The position numbers were made by a program, and so were the translations under genes. Shown here one piece after another: positions 19,622 to 29,649 of a stretch of DNA of 64,000 nucleotides. Source of the DNA: Phytohabitans flavus (GTDB lineage Bacteria > Actinomycetota > Actinomycetes > Mycobacteriales > Micromonosporaceae); NCBI RefSeq assembly GCF_011764545.1, contig NZ_AP022870.1, positions 372,001 to 436,000 on the forward strand. The letters run 5' to 3'. Position 1 is the first letter of the stretch; every line of letters starts with the position of its first letter. A model generated the notes under the pieces. That model searched no databases. It had not been told where the DNA came from and saw only the letters and a program-made list of their open reading frames with translations.

Positions 19622-19784
19622 TTCGCTCCTTCGTGGGTTGGGGAATGGGATGTCTAAATAGAGGAGTTGATCGATGGACTGATCTGGCGGGTTGCCGACA
19701 GCCGAACGGCTGGATTTGATAAGACACGTCCGCGTGATCTTGGGGATACAGCCCGGACACAGCCAGCTCCAAGAGTGATCAACC

Positions 19785-20084
19785 ATGGCTCCCACCCCAC
19801 CCACGGATGCCGAGCTCGACGTGATGATCAGAGCTCGGCTCGCCTCCCTCGGAATCGACCTGGACCAGCTGCCGCCCGGCACCGCGTCCGACCCGGCGAC
19901 CGGCTCACCCGGCCGCGACTCCGTACTCGCCTCGCTGCGCTCGTTCGTCCGCGGCACCGTCGGGGCGCTCGCCGCGTACCAGCTGCCGGCCCCCGCGGGC
20001 AGCGACCCGGCGCACGCGGCCGCCCTTTCCCAGCAACCCGCGCCGATGCTCTACCCATCGATCAGCACGGAGTGGCGCAAATGA
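19785..20084 (+). CDS. Small protein translationally coupled to amidase
   Basis: 99 residues, no signal peptide or membrane helix, Ala/Pro/Asp rich, with one amphipathic segment (DAELDVMIRARLASLGIDLDQL). Its TGA overlaps the ATG of the Tat-exported amidase (ATGA), so the two are made together. Family not recognised; it could be a chaperone or subunit for the amidase, but nothing in the sequence proves that. An inverted repeat CAGCCG-AA-CGGCTG lies at 19699-19712, about 70 bases upstream. Confidence 0.6.
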   Translation: MAPTPPTDAELDVMIRARLASLGIDLDQLPPGTASDPATGSPGRDSVLASLRSFVRGTVGALAAYQLPAPAGSDPAHAAALSQQPAPMLYPSISTEWRK

Positions 20085-21676
20085 CCACTGTGGATAGACG
20101 CGCTTTCCTCGCCCGTACCGCGGCGGTCGCCGCGGTCGCCGCCGCCGGTGCCTCGGCCATCCCGGGCGTCGCCTGGGCGGGTGGGGCGGCCCGCTTCGGA
20201 GCCGGCGCGTACGTGCGGCCGCGCCCCGAGGCCTTCGCCGACCCGACCGAGCTGACGCTCGCCGAGGCGGCCTGGATGATCAAGAATGGCAAGCTCTCGC
20301 CGGCCGAGCTCGTCGAGGCGTACCTGGCTCGGATCGGCGCGTACGAGCCGGCGTACCAGGCGTTCAACACGGTGCTGGCGGACCAGGCGCGGGCGGCGGC
20401 GAAGGCGGCCGGCCGCAGGAAGCACACCGGACCGCTGCACGGCATCCCGCTCGCCATCAAGGACAACTACTGGACCGCCGGTGTGCGGACCACCGCCAAC
20501 TCGTACCTCTTCCAGGACTTCGTGCCCCCGTACGACGCGACCGCCGTGGCCCGGCTCAAGGCGAACGGCGCGATCGTGCTCGGCAAGACCCAGATGGGTC
20601 CACTCGCGACGACCCGAGCGACCACACCGGACGGTCGCGTCACGACGGTCAACGCGTGGACACCCACGATCCCCGGCACCGACCCCGGCGGCTCGTCGAC
20701 CGGCACGGCCACGTCGGTGGCTGGGCGGATGGCGACATCGGGTACGGGCACGCAGACCGGCGGCTCCATCACGGCACCGTCGAACGCGCAGAACCTCACC
20801 GGCCTCAAGCCCACCATGGGTCGTGTGTCGCTGGCCGGCATCATCCCGCTGAGCTACACCCGCGACCACCCGGGCCCGCTCGCGAGGGACGCCAAGGACG
20901 CGGCCATCATGCTCACTGCGATGGCGGGGGAGGACCCGGCCGACCCGCGCACGCAAGGGTTGCCGCGGGTGCCGGACCTGATCGAGGCGGCGACCCCGGT
21001 GTACTCCGGGCGGCGGCTCCGGGCGCGGTGGAGCACCCGCGTCGGTGTGCTTCCCGGGTACGCCGACGGCACCTCGGCCACCGCGCTGGCCCGCCAGGCG
21101 TTCCTCTCCACAGTGGACAAGATTGACGGCGTGCGCCTCGTCGACGTGCCGTTGCCGGACGAGTGGGACCTGCTGACCGGCAACGCGTTCAACAACGTCC
21201 GGCTGCCGGAGCGCAGCGAGCCCTTCATGCCGTACCTCCGTACCGACCTGCGCGGCTTCGGCGTGTCGGTGACCGGCTGGCTACAGGGTGCGCTGCTCGG
21301 GGCGAACGAGTTCATCACCGGCCAGCGAGCCAAGCTGCTGCTGCTGGAACGGGTGCTGGACCAGATCTTCGACCACTGCGACGTGGTGGTACAGACCGGT
21401 CCGGTGCCCTTCGACATCCTGGGCCTGCCGGAGATCGGCTTCCCGATCGGCTTCACGCCGGCCGGCGTCCCGATCGGCACGATCCTGGGCGGCGAACCCT
21501 ATGCCGAGGACCGCCTGCTCTCGGTCGTGGCCGCCTACCAGGCCGTGACCGACTGGCACTGGCGCCGCCCGCCGAACCCGCCCGTGGCCGCCGGCGCGTC
21601 GGCGCTGCGCTCGGCCGCCCCGGCCGAGGACCGCGGTCGCCTGACCGCCGAGGACGTGGCAGCCCAGATGCAGTAA
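20081..21676 (+). CDS. Tat-exported amidase (amidase signature family)
   Basis: 531-residue Ser-cisSer-Lys amidase. N-terminus MTTVDRRAFLARTAAVAAVAAAG is a twin-arginine signal (RRAFL) with a cleavage-like AWAGG near 31-35, so it acts outside the membrane. Catalytic set: Lys127 (LAIKDNYW), Ser205 (GGSSTGT) and nucleophile Ser229 (GTQTGGSIT). The usual GGSSGGSA motif reads GGSSTGTA, a slight departure. Substrate unknown. Start ATG 20081 overlaps the upstream stop. Confidence 0.88.
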   Translation: MTTVDRRAFLARTAAVAAVAAAGASAIPGVAWAGGAARFGAGAYVRPRPEAFADPTELTLAEAAWMIKNGKLSPAELVEAYLARIGAYEPAYQAFNTVLADQARAAAKAAGRRKHTGPLHGIPLAIKDNYWTAGVRTTANSYLFQDFVPPYDATAVARLKANGAIVLGKTQMGPLATTRATTPDGRVTTVNAWTPTIPGTDPGGSSTGTATSVAGRMATSGTGTQTGGSITAPSNAQNLTGLKPTMGRVSLAGIIPLSYTRDHPGPLARDAKDAAIMLTAMAGEDPADPRTQGLPRVPDLIEAATPVYSGRRLRARWSTRVGVLPGYADGTSATALARQAFLSTVDKIDGVRLVDVPLPDEWDLLTGNAFNNVRLPERSEPFMPYLRTDLRGFGVSVTGWLQGALLGANEFITGQRAKLLLLERVLDQIFDHCDVVVQTGPVPFDILGLPEIGFPIGFTPAGVPIGTILGGEPYAEDRLLSVVAAYQAVTDWHWRRPPNPPVAAGASALRSAAPAEDRGRLTAEDVAAQMQ

Positions 21677-21694
21677 AGCTTTGCGGTGGAGAGA

Positions 21695-21724
21695 CGGGCC
21701 CGGCGTTGTGCGGCGCCGGGCCCG
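21695..21724. terminator. Shared hairpin between convergent amidase and ptsI
   Basis: CGGGCCCGGCG (21695-21705) pairs with CGCCGGGCCCG (21714-21724) over an 8-base loop. It lies between the ends of two convergent genes and can serve both. Confidence 0.65.
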
Positions 21725-21829
21725 CCGCCGTCCCCCGCATCCGCCGAACGACCGTGGCGCGCGGCCCGCTGCCCGCGCGGGGCAGGGCTCGGCGCCGTCC
21801 CGCGGAGGGGCCAAAGACTGGCGGACGGC

Positions 21830-23368
21830 TCAGGCCAGCACCGCGGCGGCCGCCGCGGCGCACTCCGCCGTGTCGAGCGAACGGACCTGGGCGCGGACCG
21901 CGTCCAAAGCGGACGGTGCCACCGACAGGATGCGGCAGCCCACACCGACGAGCAGCGGGATGGCGTACGGGTCGGCGGCCGCGTCGCCGCAGACCGACAC
22001 CGGGCGGCCGTGGCGCTCGCGGGCCGCGACCGTGGCGGCGATGGCGCGCAGCACCGGCGGCTCGGCCGCGCGGGCCGGGGTGAGGGCGGGATCCAGGCGG
22101 CCAAGGCCGAGCAGGGACGCGGTCAGGTCGTTGGTGCCGATGGAGAGGAAGTCGGCCGCGGCGGCTATCTCGTCGATGGCCTCGACGGCGGCGCCGGTCT
22201 CCACCATCGCCCCGAACGGCACGGCCTCGGGCAGCAGCGCGCGAGCCTCGCGTACCTGCGCCGCCGACTGGACCATCGGGAGCATCACGCGCAGCCGGGT
22301 CGCCGCGCCGGCCGCCGTGATCGCGCGCAGCTGAGCGCCGAGCGCCTCTGGGGGCGGCTGGCCCGGGTACGACCGTCCAATGAGGAACGGGGGCAGCTTG
22401 TCCGGCGCGAAGTCCAGCGTGCGTACCGTCGCGACAAGGCCGGCCAGCGGGCCCAGCACCGGGCGGAGCGCGGCGGCGTGCGCGGCCTCGTCCGGCCAGC
22501 CCAGCGCGGTAAGAAATGTCAGCTCGGTACGGACCAGACCAGCGCCGTCGGCGCCCGCCGCGACAGCTGCCCGGGACTCCTCGGCCGTGGCCACGTTGGC
22601 GAGCAGCGTGATGGTCTGGCCGTCACGGGTGACGGCGGGCAGCGTACGGCCGGCGGCGAGGTCGGCGCGGCGCCGCTCGGCCGCGCGCATCGCCTCGCGG
22701 GCGGCGTGCTCCTGCTCGCCACTGGGCTCCACGACAAGCGTCGCCCCGTCCAGCACCGCGGGCAGACCTTCAGCGGCGTCCGGGGTGATGCCGAAGGCCA
22801 GCGGCACGCCCAGCGCGCGGGCGACGATGGCGACGTGCGCGTTCGGCCCGCCCAGCCCGGACACCGCGCCGGCCAGGTCGTCCGCCACCTCCAGCAGGTC
22901 GTCCGCGCCTAGCTCGGGCCCGACCAGGATGACCGGGCCATCGAACGTGGCGGCGGCGTCGCCGCGCAGCATGGCGACGACGCGGCGGCCCACCTGCCGT
23001 ACGTCGGCCGCGCGCCCGGCCAGCGTCGGGTCGGGGAGGGCGGCCAGCAGGTCGGCGTAGGTCGCGGCGGCCGCGGTCACCGCCTCGGCGGGCTCGCGGC
23101 CGGCGTCCAGCCCGGCGGTGGCGGCGGCGCGCAGGTCGGGATCGTCGGCGATAAGCGCCATCGTCGCCACGATGTCGGCCGGCTCGATGTGGCCGTCTGC
23201 TCGCAGCGCGTCCGCCCGCTTGCGCAGCCGCGCGGCCACCGCGTCGAAGGCCACCCCGAGGTCCGCGGGGGACAGGGAAACGTCCATTTCGGACAGTCCG
23301 GCGGTGTGCACCCACCGGATCCGTCCCAGGCCGACCCCGGGCGCGCCCAGCACCCCGGTGTACCTCAT
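21830..23368 (-). CDS. ptsI: PTS enzyme I (PEP-protein phosphotransferase)
   Basis: Takes phosphate from phosphoenolpyruvate and passes it to HPr. 512 residues, slightly short for EI (about 550-575). The phospho-His lies in GLGGPNAHVAIVARALGVP (His178), where most EI proteins have GGxTSHxAI. PEP-binding landmarks GLVRTELTFL, MLPMV, GAMVET, SIGTNDLTASLLGL and VCGDAAADP are present. Its ATG overlaps the dhaL stop by 4 bases, so it belongs to the dihydroxyacetone operon. No sugar permease (EIIB/C) is encoded nearby. Confidence 0.9.
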   Translation of the reverse strand: MRYTGVLGAPGVGLGRIRWVHTAGLSEMDVSLSPADLGVAFDAVAARLRKRADALRADGHIEPADIVATMALIADDPDLRAAATAGLDAGREPAEAVTAAAATYADLLAALPDPTLAGRAADVRQVGRRVVAMLRGDAAATFDGPVILVGPELGADDLLEVADDLAGAVSGLGGPNAHVAIVARALGVPLAFGITPDAAEGLPAVLDGATLVVEPSGEQEHAAREAMRAAERRRADLAAGRTLPAVTRDGQTITLLANVATAEESRAAVAAGADGAGLVRTELTFLTALGWPDEAAHAAALRPVLGPLAGLVATVRTLDFAPDKLPPFLIGRSYPGQPPPEALGAQLRAITAAGAATRLRVMLPMVQSAAQVREARALLPEAVPFGAMVETGAAVEAIDEIAAAADFLSIGTNDLTASLLGLGRLDPALTPARAAEPPVLRAIAATVAARERHGRPVSVCGDAAADPYAIPLLVGVGCRILSVAPSALDAVRAQVRSLDTAECAAAAAAVLA

Positions 23369-23985
23369 GCCGCGACGTCCGCCAGCGCCTGGAAGATGAG
23401 CCAGGTCGAGGTGGCGCCCGGGTCCTGGTGGCCGACGCTGCGCGGCCCGAGGTACGACGCGCGGCCCTTGCGGGCGTGCAGCTCGGTCGTCGCCCGCATG
23501 CCCTCGGCAGCGGCCTCCGCCGCGGCCCGCGCGGCCGCCGGAAGCCCGTCGTCGGCCGCCTCTTCGAACGCGGCGACCGCCGGCCCGTACGCGTCCACGA
23601 TCGTCTTGTCGCCGGGCACCGCCGCGCCGAGCTTCTGTACCGCGGCCAGCCCGGCTCGCAGCGCCACGCCCAGCTCAGCGGCGTCCACAGTGGAGCTGTC
23701 GGCGGGGAGCGCCTTGCCGATGGCGCGGAACGCCGTGCCGTACAGCGGTCCGGCCGCACCGCCCACCTTGGACACCAGGGTGGTGCCGGTCTTCACCAAG
23801 ACCTCGGCGACGGTCCTCGGGTCGGCCGTGTCGAGCGCGGTCACGACGGCGGTGAAGCCGCGGTTGAGGTTGACCCCGTGGTCGGCGTCGCCGATCGCCG
23901 AGTCGAGCTGGGTCAGGTAGTCAGCCTGCTCGGCGACCGCCGCGGCGATGGCGGCGATCCACGAGCGGGCGAGCGCGACGTCCAC
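23365..23985 (-). CDS. dhaL: Dihydroxyacetone kinase subunit DhaL
   Basis: ADP-binding subunit that is rephosphorylated by DhaM and hands phosphate to DhaK-bound dihydroxyacetone. 206 residues from GTG 23985, chosen because GGGAGG lies 7 bases upstream and the length matches the family. Mg-ADP binding Asp residues in AIGDADHGVNLNRGF (30-44); GTTLVSKVGGAAGPLYGTAF and RKGRASYLGPRSVGHQDPGATST are the other conserved blocks. The last three residues overlap the ptsI start. Confidence 0.94.
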   Translation of the reverse strand: MDVALARSWIAAIAAAVAEQADYLTQLDSAIGDADHGVNLNRGFTAVVTALDTADPRTVAEVLVKTGTTLVSKVGGAAGPLYGTAFRAIGKALPADSSTVDAAELGVALRAGLAAVQKLGAAVPGDKTIVDAYGPAVAAFEEAADDGLPAAARAAAEAAAEGMRATTELHARKGRASYLGPRSVGHQDPGATSTWLIFQALADVAA

Positions 23986-24014
23986 GGTGACCTCCCTGGG
24001 GGAGCGGGCCAGAA

Positions 24015-25013
24015 CTACACGCCCCAGCGCAGCGCCGGGGTGCGGACCGGCGCGTCCCACAGCCGCAGGATCTCGGCGTCCGCCCGACACACGGTAACCG
24101 ACATGCCGGCCATGTCCAGGCTGGTGACGTAGTTGCCGACGAGGTTGCGTGCGACCTGGACGCCGGCCTTGTCGAGTAGGGCGGCGACCTCCCCGTACAG
24201 CAGGTACAGCTCGATGAGCGGGGTGCCGCCGAGGCCGTTGACCAGCACGATCGCCTCGGTACCGGCGGCGAGCGGCTTGGCGCCGAGGATCGCTTCGACG
24301 GTCATCGCGGCGATCTCACGGGCCGGACGCAGCTTCTCCCGCCGCCGCCCCGGCTCGCCGTGGATGCCGACGCCGACCTCCATCTCGTCGTCCGGCAGCT
24401 CGAAGCCGGGCTTGCCGGCGGCCGGCGTCGTACAGGCGGTGAGCGCGATCGCGAACGACGCCGACTGCTCGTTGACCCGCGAACCGGCGGCGGCCACCGC
24501 GGCGGCCGAGGCGCCGGCCTCGGCGAGCGCGCCGGTGACCTTCTCGACGATCAGCGTGGCGCCGGTGCCGCGGCGGCCGGCGGTCCAGGTCGAGTCCTCG
24601 ACCGCGACGTCGTCGTCGACGAGCACGGTCTGGACCTCGATGCCCTCGTCGCTGGCGAGTTCGGCGGCCATCTGGAAGTTCATGACGTCGCCGGTGTAGT
24701 TCTTCACGATGTGCACGACGCCCGCGCCGCCGTCGACCGCCTGGGTGGCGGCCAGGATCTGGTCGGGTACCGGCGACGTGAACACCTCGCCGGGGCAGGC
24801 GGCGTCGAGCATGCCCAGCCCCACGAAGCCGCCGTGCAGCGGCTCGTGCCCCGACCCGCCGCCGGAGAGCACGCCGACCTTGCCGGCGCGGGGCGCGTCC
24901 GCACGTACCACGATCTGCTGCTCGATGTCGACGCGGAGGTCGGGATGGGCGGCGGCGACGCCGGCAAGCGCTTCGCGGACGACCGCCGCGGGGTCATTGA
25001 TGAACTTCTTCAC
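24015..25013 (-). CDS. dhaK: Dihydroxyacetone kinase subunit DhaK
   Basis: Binds dihydroxyacetone covalently as a hemiaminal. 332 residues. The substrate-binding His218 lies in VGIHGEPG; the phosphate loop [16 protein letters not shown] is at 50-65, and [15 protein letters not shown] is typical. GTG start with GGAAGGA 9 bases upstream. Gap to dhaL 29 bases. Together with DhaL, DhaM, EI and HPr it makes a PEP-dependent route from dihydroxyacetone to the glycolytic intermediate DHAP. Confidence 0.95.
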   Translation of the reverse strand: MKKFINDPAAVVREALAGVAAAHPDLRVDIEQQIVVRADAPRAGKVGVLSGGGSGHEPLHGGFVGLGMLDAACPGEVFTSPVPDQILAATQAVDGGAGVVHIVKNYTGDVMNFQMAAELASDEGIEVQTVLVDDDVAVEDSTWTAGRRGTGATLIVEKVTGALAEAGASAAAVAAAGSRVNEQSASFAIALTACTTPAAGKPGFELPDDEMEVGVGIHGEPGRRREKLRPAREIAAMTVEAILGAKPLAAGTEAIVLVNGLGGTPLIELYLLYGEVAALLDKAGVQVARNLVGNYVTSLDMAGMSVTVCRADAEILRLWDAPVRTPALRWGV

Positions 25014-25045
25014 GGCCGCGTTCCTTCCGGAGGGCTGGGACGTCG

Positions 25046-25072
25046 TTCAGCAATGCTGAAGTGTGTTCGGAA
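25046..25072. promoter_or_regulatory. IclR-type operator upstream of dhaK
   Basis: TTCAGCAATGCTGAA (25046-25060) is a perfect 15-bp palindrome, followed by GTGTTCGGAAAC. A near copy stands upstream of dhaM at 25925. It lies 33 bases before the dhaK start. The regulator at 25111-25896 is the obvious candidate. Confidence 0.6.
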
Positions 25073-25110
25073 ACTAGGCCCGGTTACGACCGTGTGTCAA
25101 GCGTAGGATG

Positions 25111-25896
25111 TCACGACGCCGCGGCCACCCAGCGCCGGGTCGCCGGGCGTCCGGCGCCGAGGTCGCGGGAGAGGTGGCGGGCGGTCTCCCGCACGGCGAC
25201 GGCAAGCCCGCCCCGGGCCTCCTCGGCGAGCAGCCGCTCCACCGGACCGATCACCCCGATCGCGCCGACCACGTCGCCCGTGTGGTCGAAGACCGGGGCC
25301 GCGATGCCGGCGTCGCCGATGGCCGCCTCGCCGTCCTCGACCGCGTACCCGGTCGTCCGTACCCCATCCAGGTCCTGGACCAGCGCGGACGGCTCCGTCC
25401 GCGTGGCGCCGGTGAGCGCGGCCAGCGGTCCACGCAGCAACGCCGCGCGGTCGGTCTCGGGCAGGTGCGCGACGATGGCCTTGCCCAGCGCGCAGGTGTG
25501 CCACGGGATGACCGCGCCCACCTCCAGGATCTGCACCGCGCCCTCGGGCCGGAACGCGTGGTGCACGACGAGCACGTGGTCGGCGGAGAGCACGCCCACC
25601 CACACCGCCTCGTTGGCCCGGTGGGCCAGGCCGTCGGCCCAGGCGACGGAGCGGACGCGCAGCTCGTGGGTCTCCAGGTAGGCGTTGCCGAGCTCGAGGA
25701 GCGCGGGCCCCAGCCGGTACTTGCCGGTCTCGTGGTCCTGCGCGACGAGCTGGCCGGCCTCGAGCGTGCGCAGCAGCGCGTGGGCGGTGGGCTTGGCGAC
25801 GCCGATGCGCTCGGCCACCTCGGTCACGCCAGCGCCCCGGGCGGCGGTGCCGAGCACGCGCAGTATCTGGATCGCGCGCGCTACCGACTGGACCAT
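25111..25896 (-). CDS. IclR-family regulator of the dha genes
   Basis: 261 residues. N-terminal winged helix-turn-helix (SVARAIQILRVLG ... VTEVAERIGVAKPTAHALLRTLEAGQLV, 4-51) and the C-terminal effector domain (GYAVEDGEAAIGDAGIAAPVFDHTGDVVGAIGVIGP, about 195-230). It sits between the two halves of the dihydroxyacetone locus, 97 bases before dhaK and divergent from dhaM, and near-identical palindromes lie in both promoter regions. Probably senses a trioses-related ligand; that is inference. Confidence 0.88.
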   Translation of the reverse strand: MVQSVARAIQILRVLGTAARGAGVTEVAERIGVAKPTAHALLRTLEAGQLVAQDHETGKYRLGPALLELGNAYLETHELRVRSVAWADGLAHRANEAVWVGVLSADHVLVVHHAFRPEGAVQILEVGAVIPWHTCALGKAIVAHLPETDRAALLRGPLAALTGATRTEPSALVQDLDGVRTTGYAVEDGEAAIGDAGIAAPVFDHTGDVVGAIGVIGPVERLLAEEARGGLAVAVRETARHLSRDLGAGRPATRRWVAAAS

Positions 25897-25924
25897 GGCC
25901 GCCGCCCTTCAACCCACGAGACCG

Positions 25925-25951
25925 TTCAGTATTGCCGAACGGTGTTTGGGA
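25925..25951. promoter_or_regulatory. IclR-type operator between iclR and dhaM
   Basis: TTCAGTATTGCCGAA (25925-25939) followed by GGTGTTTGGGAAC matches the dhaK-upstream site in 12 of 15 palindrome bases and in the same flanking block. It lies between two divergent starts (25896 and 25969), so it could control both. Confidence 0.58.
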
Positions 25952-25968
25952 ACATACCATTTTCGGTC

Positions 25969-26361
25969 ATGACGGGATCCGTGGGCATCGTACTCGTCTC
26001 GCACAGCGCCGAGCTGGCCGCTGGCCTGCGGGAGCTGCTGTTGCAGGTGGGTGGTCAGTCGCTCGCGGTCGAGGCGGCGGGCGGCACCGACGAGGGTGGC
26101 ATCGGCACCAGCTACGACCTGGTGCGCGCCGCGATCGAGAAGGCGGACGGGGGAGCGGGCGTGCTCGTGATCCCCGACCTGGGCAGCTCAGTGCTGACCG
26201 CGCGGGTGGTACTGGACGACCGCCCCGCCCCGGACGTCGTGATCGTCGACGCGCCCTTCGTGGAGGGGGCGATGGCCGCCGCGGTCATCGCGGGCACCGG
26301 CGCCGACCTGGCGGCCGCGGTCGCGGCCGCGGAGGAGGCACGCGATGTCCGTAAACTCTGA
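25969..26361 (+). CDS. dhaM: DhaM, EIIA-type phosphocarrier
   Basis: 130-residue EIIA-mannose-fold protein that carries phosphate from HPr to DhaL. The phospho-His is His12 in GIVLVSHSAELAAGL; GGTDEGGIGTSYDLVRAAIEKAD and VLVIPDLGSSVLTARVVLD are the conserved blocks of this family. Only the EIIA domain is present, with no fused HPr or EI as in E. coli DhaM. The 3' end overlaps the HPr gene by 17 bases. Confidence 0.92.
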   Translation: MTGSVGIVLVSHSAELAAGLRELLLQVGGQSLAVEAAGGTDEGGIGTSYDLVRAAIEKADGGAGVLVIPDLGSSVLTARVVLDDRPAPDVVIVDAPFVEGAMAAAVIAGTGADLAAAVAAAEEARDVRKL

Positions 26362-26605
26362 GACCGCCGTCGTGCTCCCGGCCCACCTGCACGCGCGCCC
26401 GGCCGGCCAGGTGGTCCAGGCGGCGGCGCGGTTCCAGGCCGACGTCGAGATCGAGTACGCCGGGAAGGTCGCCAACGCCCGCGGTGTGCTCGCCGTGATG
26501 GCGCTCGGCGCCACCGCGGGTACCACCGTGACGCTGCGTGCCACCGGGCCGGACGCGGCCGAAGCCCTGGACGCGGTGGTAGCCGTGCTGAGCGCGGCGC
26601 AGTAG
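26345..26605 (+). CDS. ptsH: HPr phosphocarrier protein
   Basis: 86 residues with the phospho-His16 in LPAHLHARPAGQVVQAA. The region around the regulatory Ser46 of Firmicutes reads VANARGVLAVMALG, with Gly in place of Ser, so control by HPr kinase is not expected. Start overlaps dhaM, and with ptsI across the locus it completes the PEP-to-dihydroxyacetone relay. Confidence 0.92.
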   Translation: MSVNSETAVVLPAHLHARPAGQVVQAAARFQADVEIEYAGKVANARGVLAVMALGATAGTTVTLRATGPDAAEALDAVVAVLSAAQ

Positions 26606-26617
26606 GGACTTTGAGGC

Positions 26618-26651
26618 ACCTTCAGGAGTACTTCATGTGCACCTCATGTGG
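26618..26651. promoter_or_regulatory. Three tandem ~11-bp repeats before pyruvate kinase
   Basis: ACCTTCAGGAGT (26618-26629), ACTTCATGTGC (26630-26640) and ACCTCATGTGG (26641-26651) stand head to tail. The spacing of 11 bases and the TTCAT core resemble PHO-box-type direct repeats bound by PhoP in Streptomyces, but the match is partial. Lies between ptsH and pyk. Confidence 0.3.
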
Positions 26652-26768
26652 GGGACGCCGCCGTGGGATCCGCCGGACTAAGCTGCGCGGTGACGGTCGC
26701 CGACGCCCGCCGCCATCAATCGTCCGACAGGGGCCGGTCGCACAGCCGACCCGGCGGAGGGACTAGCC

Positions 26769-28222
<1,454 letters not shown>

Positions 28223-28226
<4 letters not shown>

Positions 28227-29101
28227 CGGAGCCCGTCGTCGGTCAGGCGGCGGTCGACCAGCTCCTTGAGGTGCTCGACCTGAAGGAGCTGGACCCGTTC
28301 AGGTTCCGTGGGGTCAGCCCGCGGGTCGGCCCCCAGCGGGTCTTCGGTGGCCAGGTGGCCGGTCAGGCGCTCGTCGCTGCCGGCCGCACGGTCGACCCGA
28401 CCCGGCTGGTCCACTCGCTGCACGGCTATTTCGTGCGCCCGGGCGACCCGACCGAGCCGATCGAGTACCACGTGGAGAACATCCGCGACGGTCGCTCCTT
28501 CTCCGTCCGCCGCTCGGTGGCGCTACAGGGCGGCCGCACGATCTTCTTCATGTCGGCCTCGTTCCACCGGCAGGAGGAGGGGCTGGACCACCACGCGCCG
28601 GCCCCGCCCGGCGTGCCCGGCCCGGACGAGGTGCCGACGATGGCCGAGCGCCTCGCCCGGTACCCCGACCGCGCCGGCATCTGGGCGTCCATCCCGCGCC
28701 CGATCGACGTGCGCTACGTCGGCGAGCCGGGCTGGGTGCCGCCCGGCGACCGCCCCGCCGACCCGTACCAGCGGGTGTGGATGCGCATCGACGGCCGGCT
28801 TCCCGACGACCCGCTGCTGCACGCGTGCGCGCTGACGTACGCGTCGGACCTCACGCTCCTCGACTCCGTGCTCTCGGTACACGGCGAGGTGTGGGGGCCG
28901 GGCGGCGTCGTGGGGGCGAGCCTCGACCACGCGCTCTGGCTGCACCGGCCGTTCCGGGCCGACGAGTGGTTCCTGTACGACTGCTGGAGCCCGTCCGCCT
29001 CCGGCGCGCGCGGGTTGGCCACCGGTCGCATGTTCACCGAGGACGGGCGGCACGTCGCGACCGCCGTGCAGGAGGGTTTGCTCCGCCGCGTCGGTGCGTG
29101 A
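28223..29101 (+). CDS. tesB: Acyl-CoA thioesterase II
   Basis: 292-residue double hot-dog thioesterase that hydrolyses acyl-CoA. Conserved blocks: RVFGGQVAGQALVAAGRTV (first hot-dog), VHSLHGYFVRPGDP, and GASLDHALWLHRPFRADEW with the catalytic Asp. The GTG at 28223 overlaps the pyk stop by 4 bases, so it follows pyk in one operon. Confidence 0.93.
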
Positions 29102-29125
29102 CGCGCGGGTTGCGTCCCGGTCCGC

Positions 29126-29149
29126 ATTCTCGACCGGGATAATGGGAAT
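29126..29149 (+). promoter_or_regulatory. Rrf2-type operator overlapping its own promoter
   Basis: A 24-bp site of the form ATTCTCGAC-N10-GGAAT with ATTC/GAAT ends. It contains GATAAT (29138-29143), a plausible -10 box 7 bases before the ATG at 29151, so binding would block transcription. The same 24-bp pattern occurs at 29650 before the transporter gene. Confidence 0.6.
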
Positions 29150-29150
29150 C

Positions 29151-29600
29151 ATGCGATTGTCTGCCCGCGTCGACTACGCGCTGCGCGCCGTCGTCGAGCT
29201 CGCCACCGCCGTCGAGGGCCCGCTGACCGCCGAGCGGATCGCGAAGGCGCAGGAGATCCCGCCGAAGTTCCTCGAAAGCATCCTGCTCCAAATGCGCCGG
29301 GGCGGGGTGGTGCACGCCCAGCGTGGCCCGGAGGGCGGCTACTGGCTGGCCCGCCCGGCCGGCGAGATCACGCTCGCCGACGTCATCCGCATCATCGACG
29401 GGCCGCTCGCGCACGTGCGCGGCCAGCGTCCGGAGGACCTCGGATATCACGGCGCCGCCGTCGCCCTCCAGGAGGTGTGGATCGCGCTGCGGGCCAGTGA
29501 GCGGCAGATCCTCGAGTCCGTCACGGTGGCGGACGTGGCGACCGGCAAGCTTCCCGAGCGGGTCCGCGACCTCGTCGCCGATCCCAGCGCGTGGGCCTGA
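29151..29600 (+). CDS. Rrf2-family transcriptional regulator
   Basis: 149 residues. N-terminal winged helix: MRLSARVDYALRAVVELA ... LTAERIAKAQEIPPKFLESILLQMRRGGVVHAQRGPEGGYWLARPAGEITLADVIRIIDG (1-84). No cysteines, so it is not an IscR/NsrR-type iron-sulfur sensor; the CymR-like class, which responds to sulfur status, fits better. It is followed by a TSUP transporter whose promoter holds the same operator, so it probably represses both itself and the transporter. Confidence 0.9.
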   Translation: MRLSARVDYALRAVVELATAVEGPLTAERIAKAQEIPPKFLESILLQMRRGGVVHAQRGPEGGYWLARPAGEITLADVIRIIDGPLAHVRGQRPEDLGYHGAAVALQEVWIALRASERQILESVTVADVATGKLPERVRDLVADPSAWA

Positions 29601-29649
29601 CCAGGTCTCATTTTGCGGTACCGGCTTGACGCGGCCGGCCATCTCCCTG

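Noticed and set aside
18554-19957. Longer start for the secreted protein (~110 extra residues)
   Set aside because: The extension would cover the divergent small gene and hide the signal peptide. ATG 19621 has a strong GAAGGAG.
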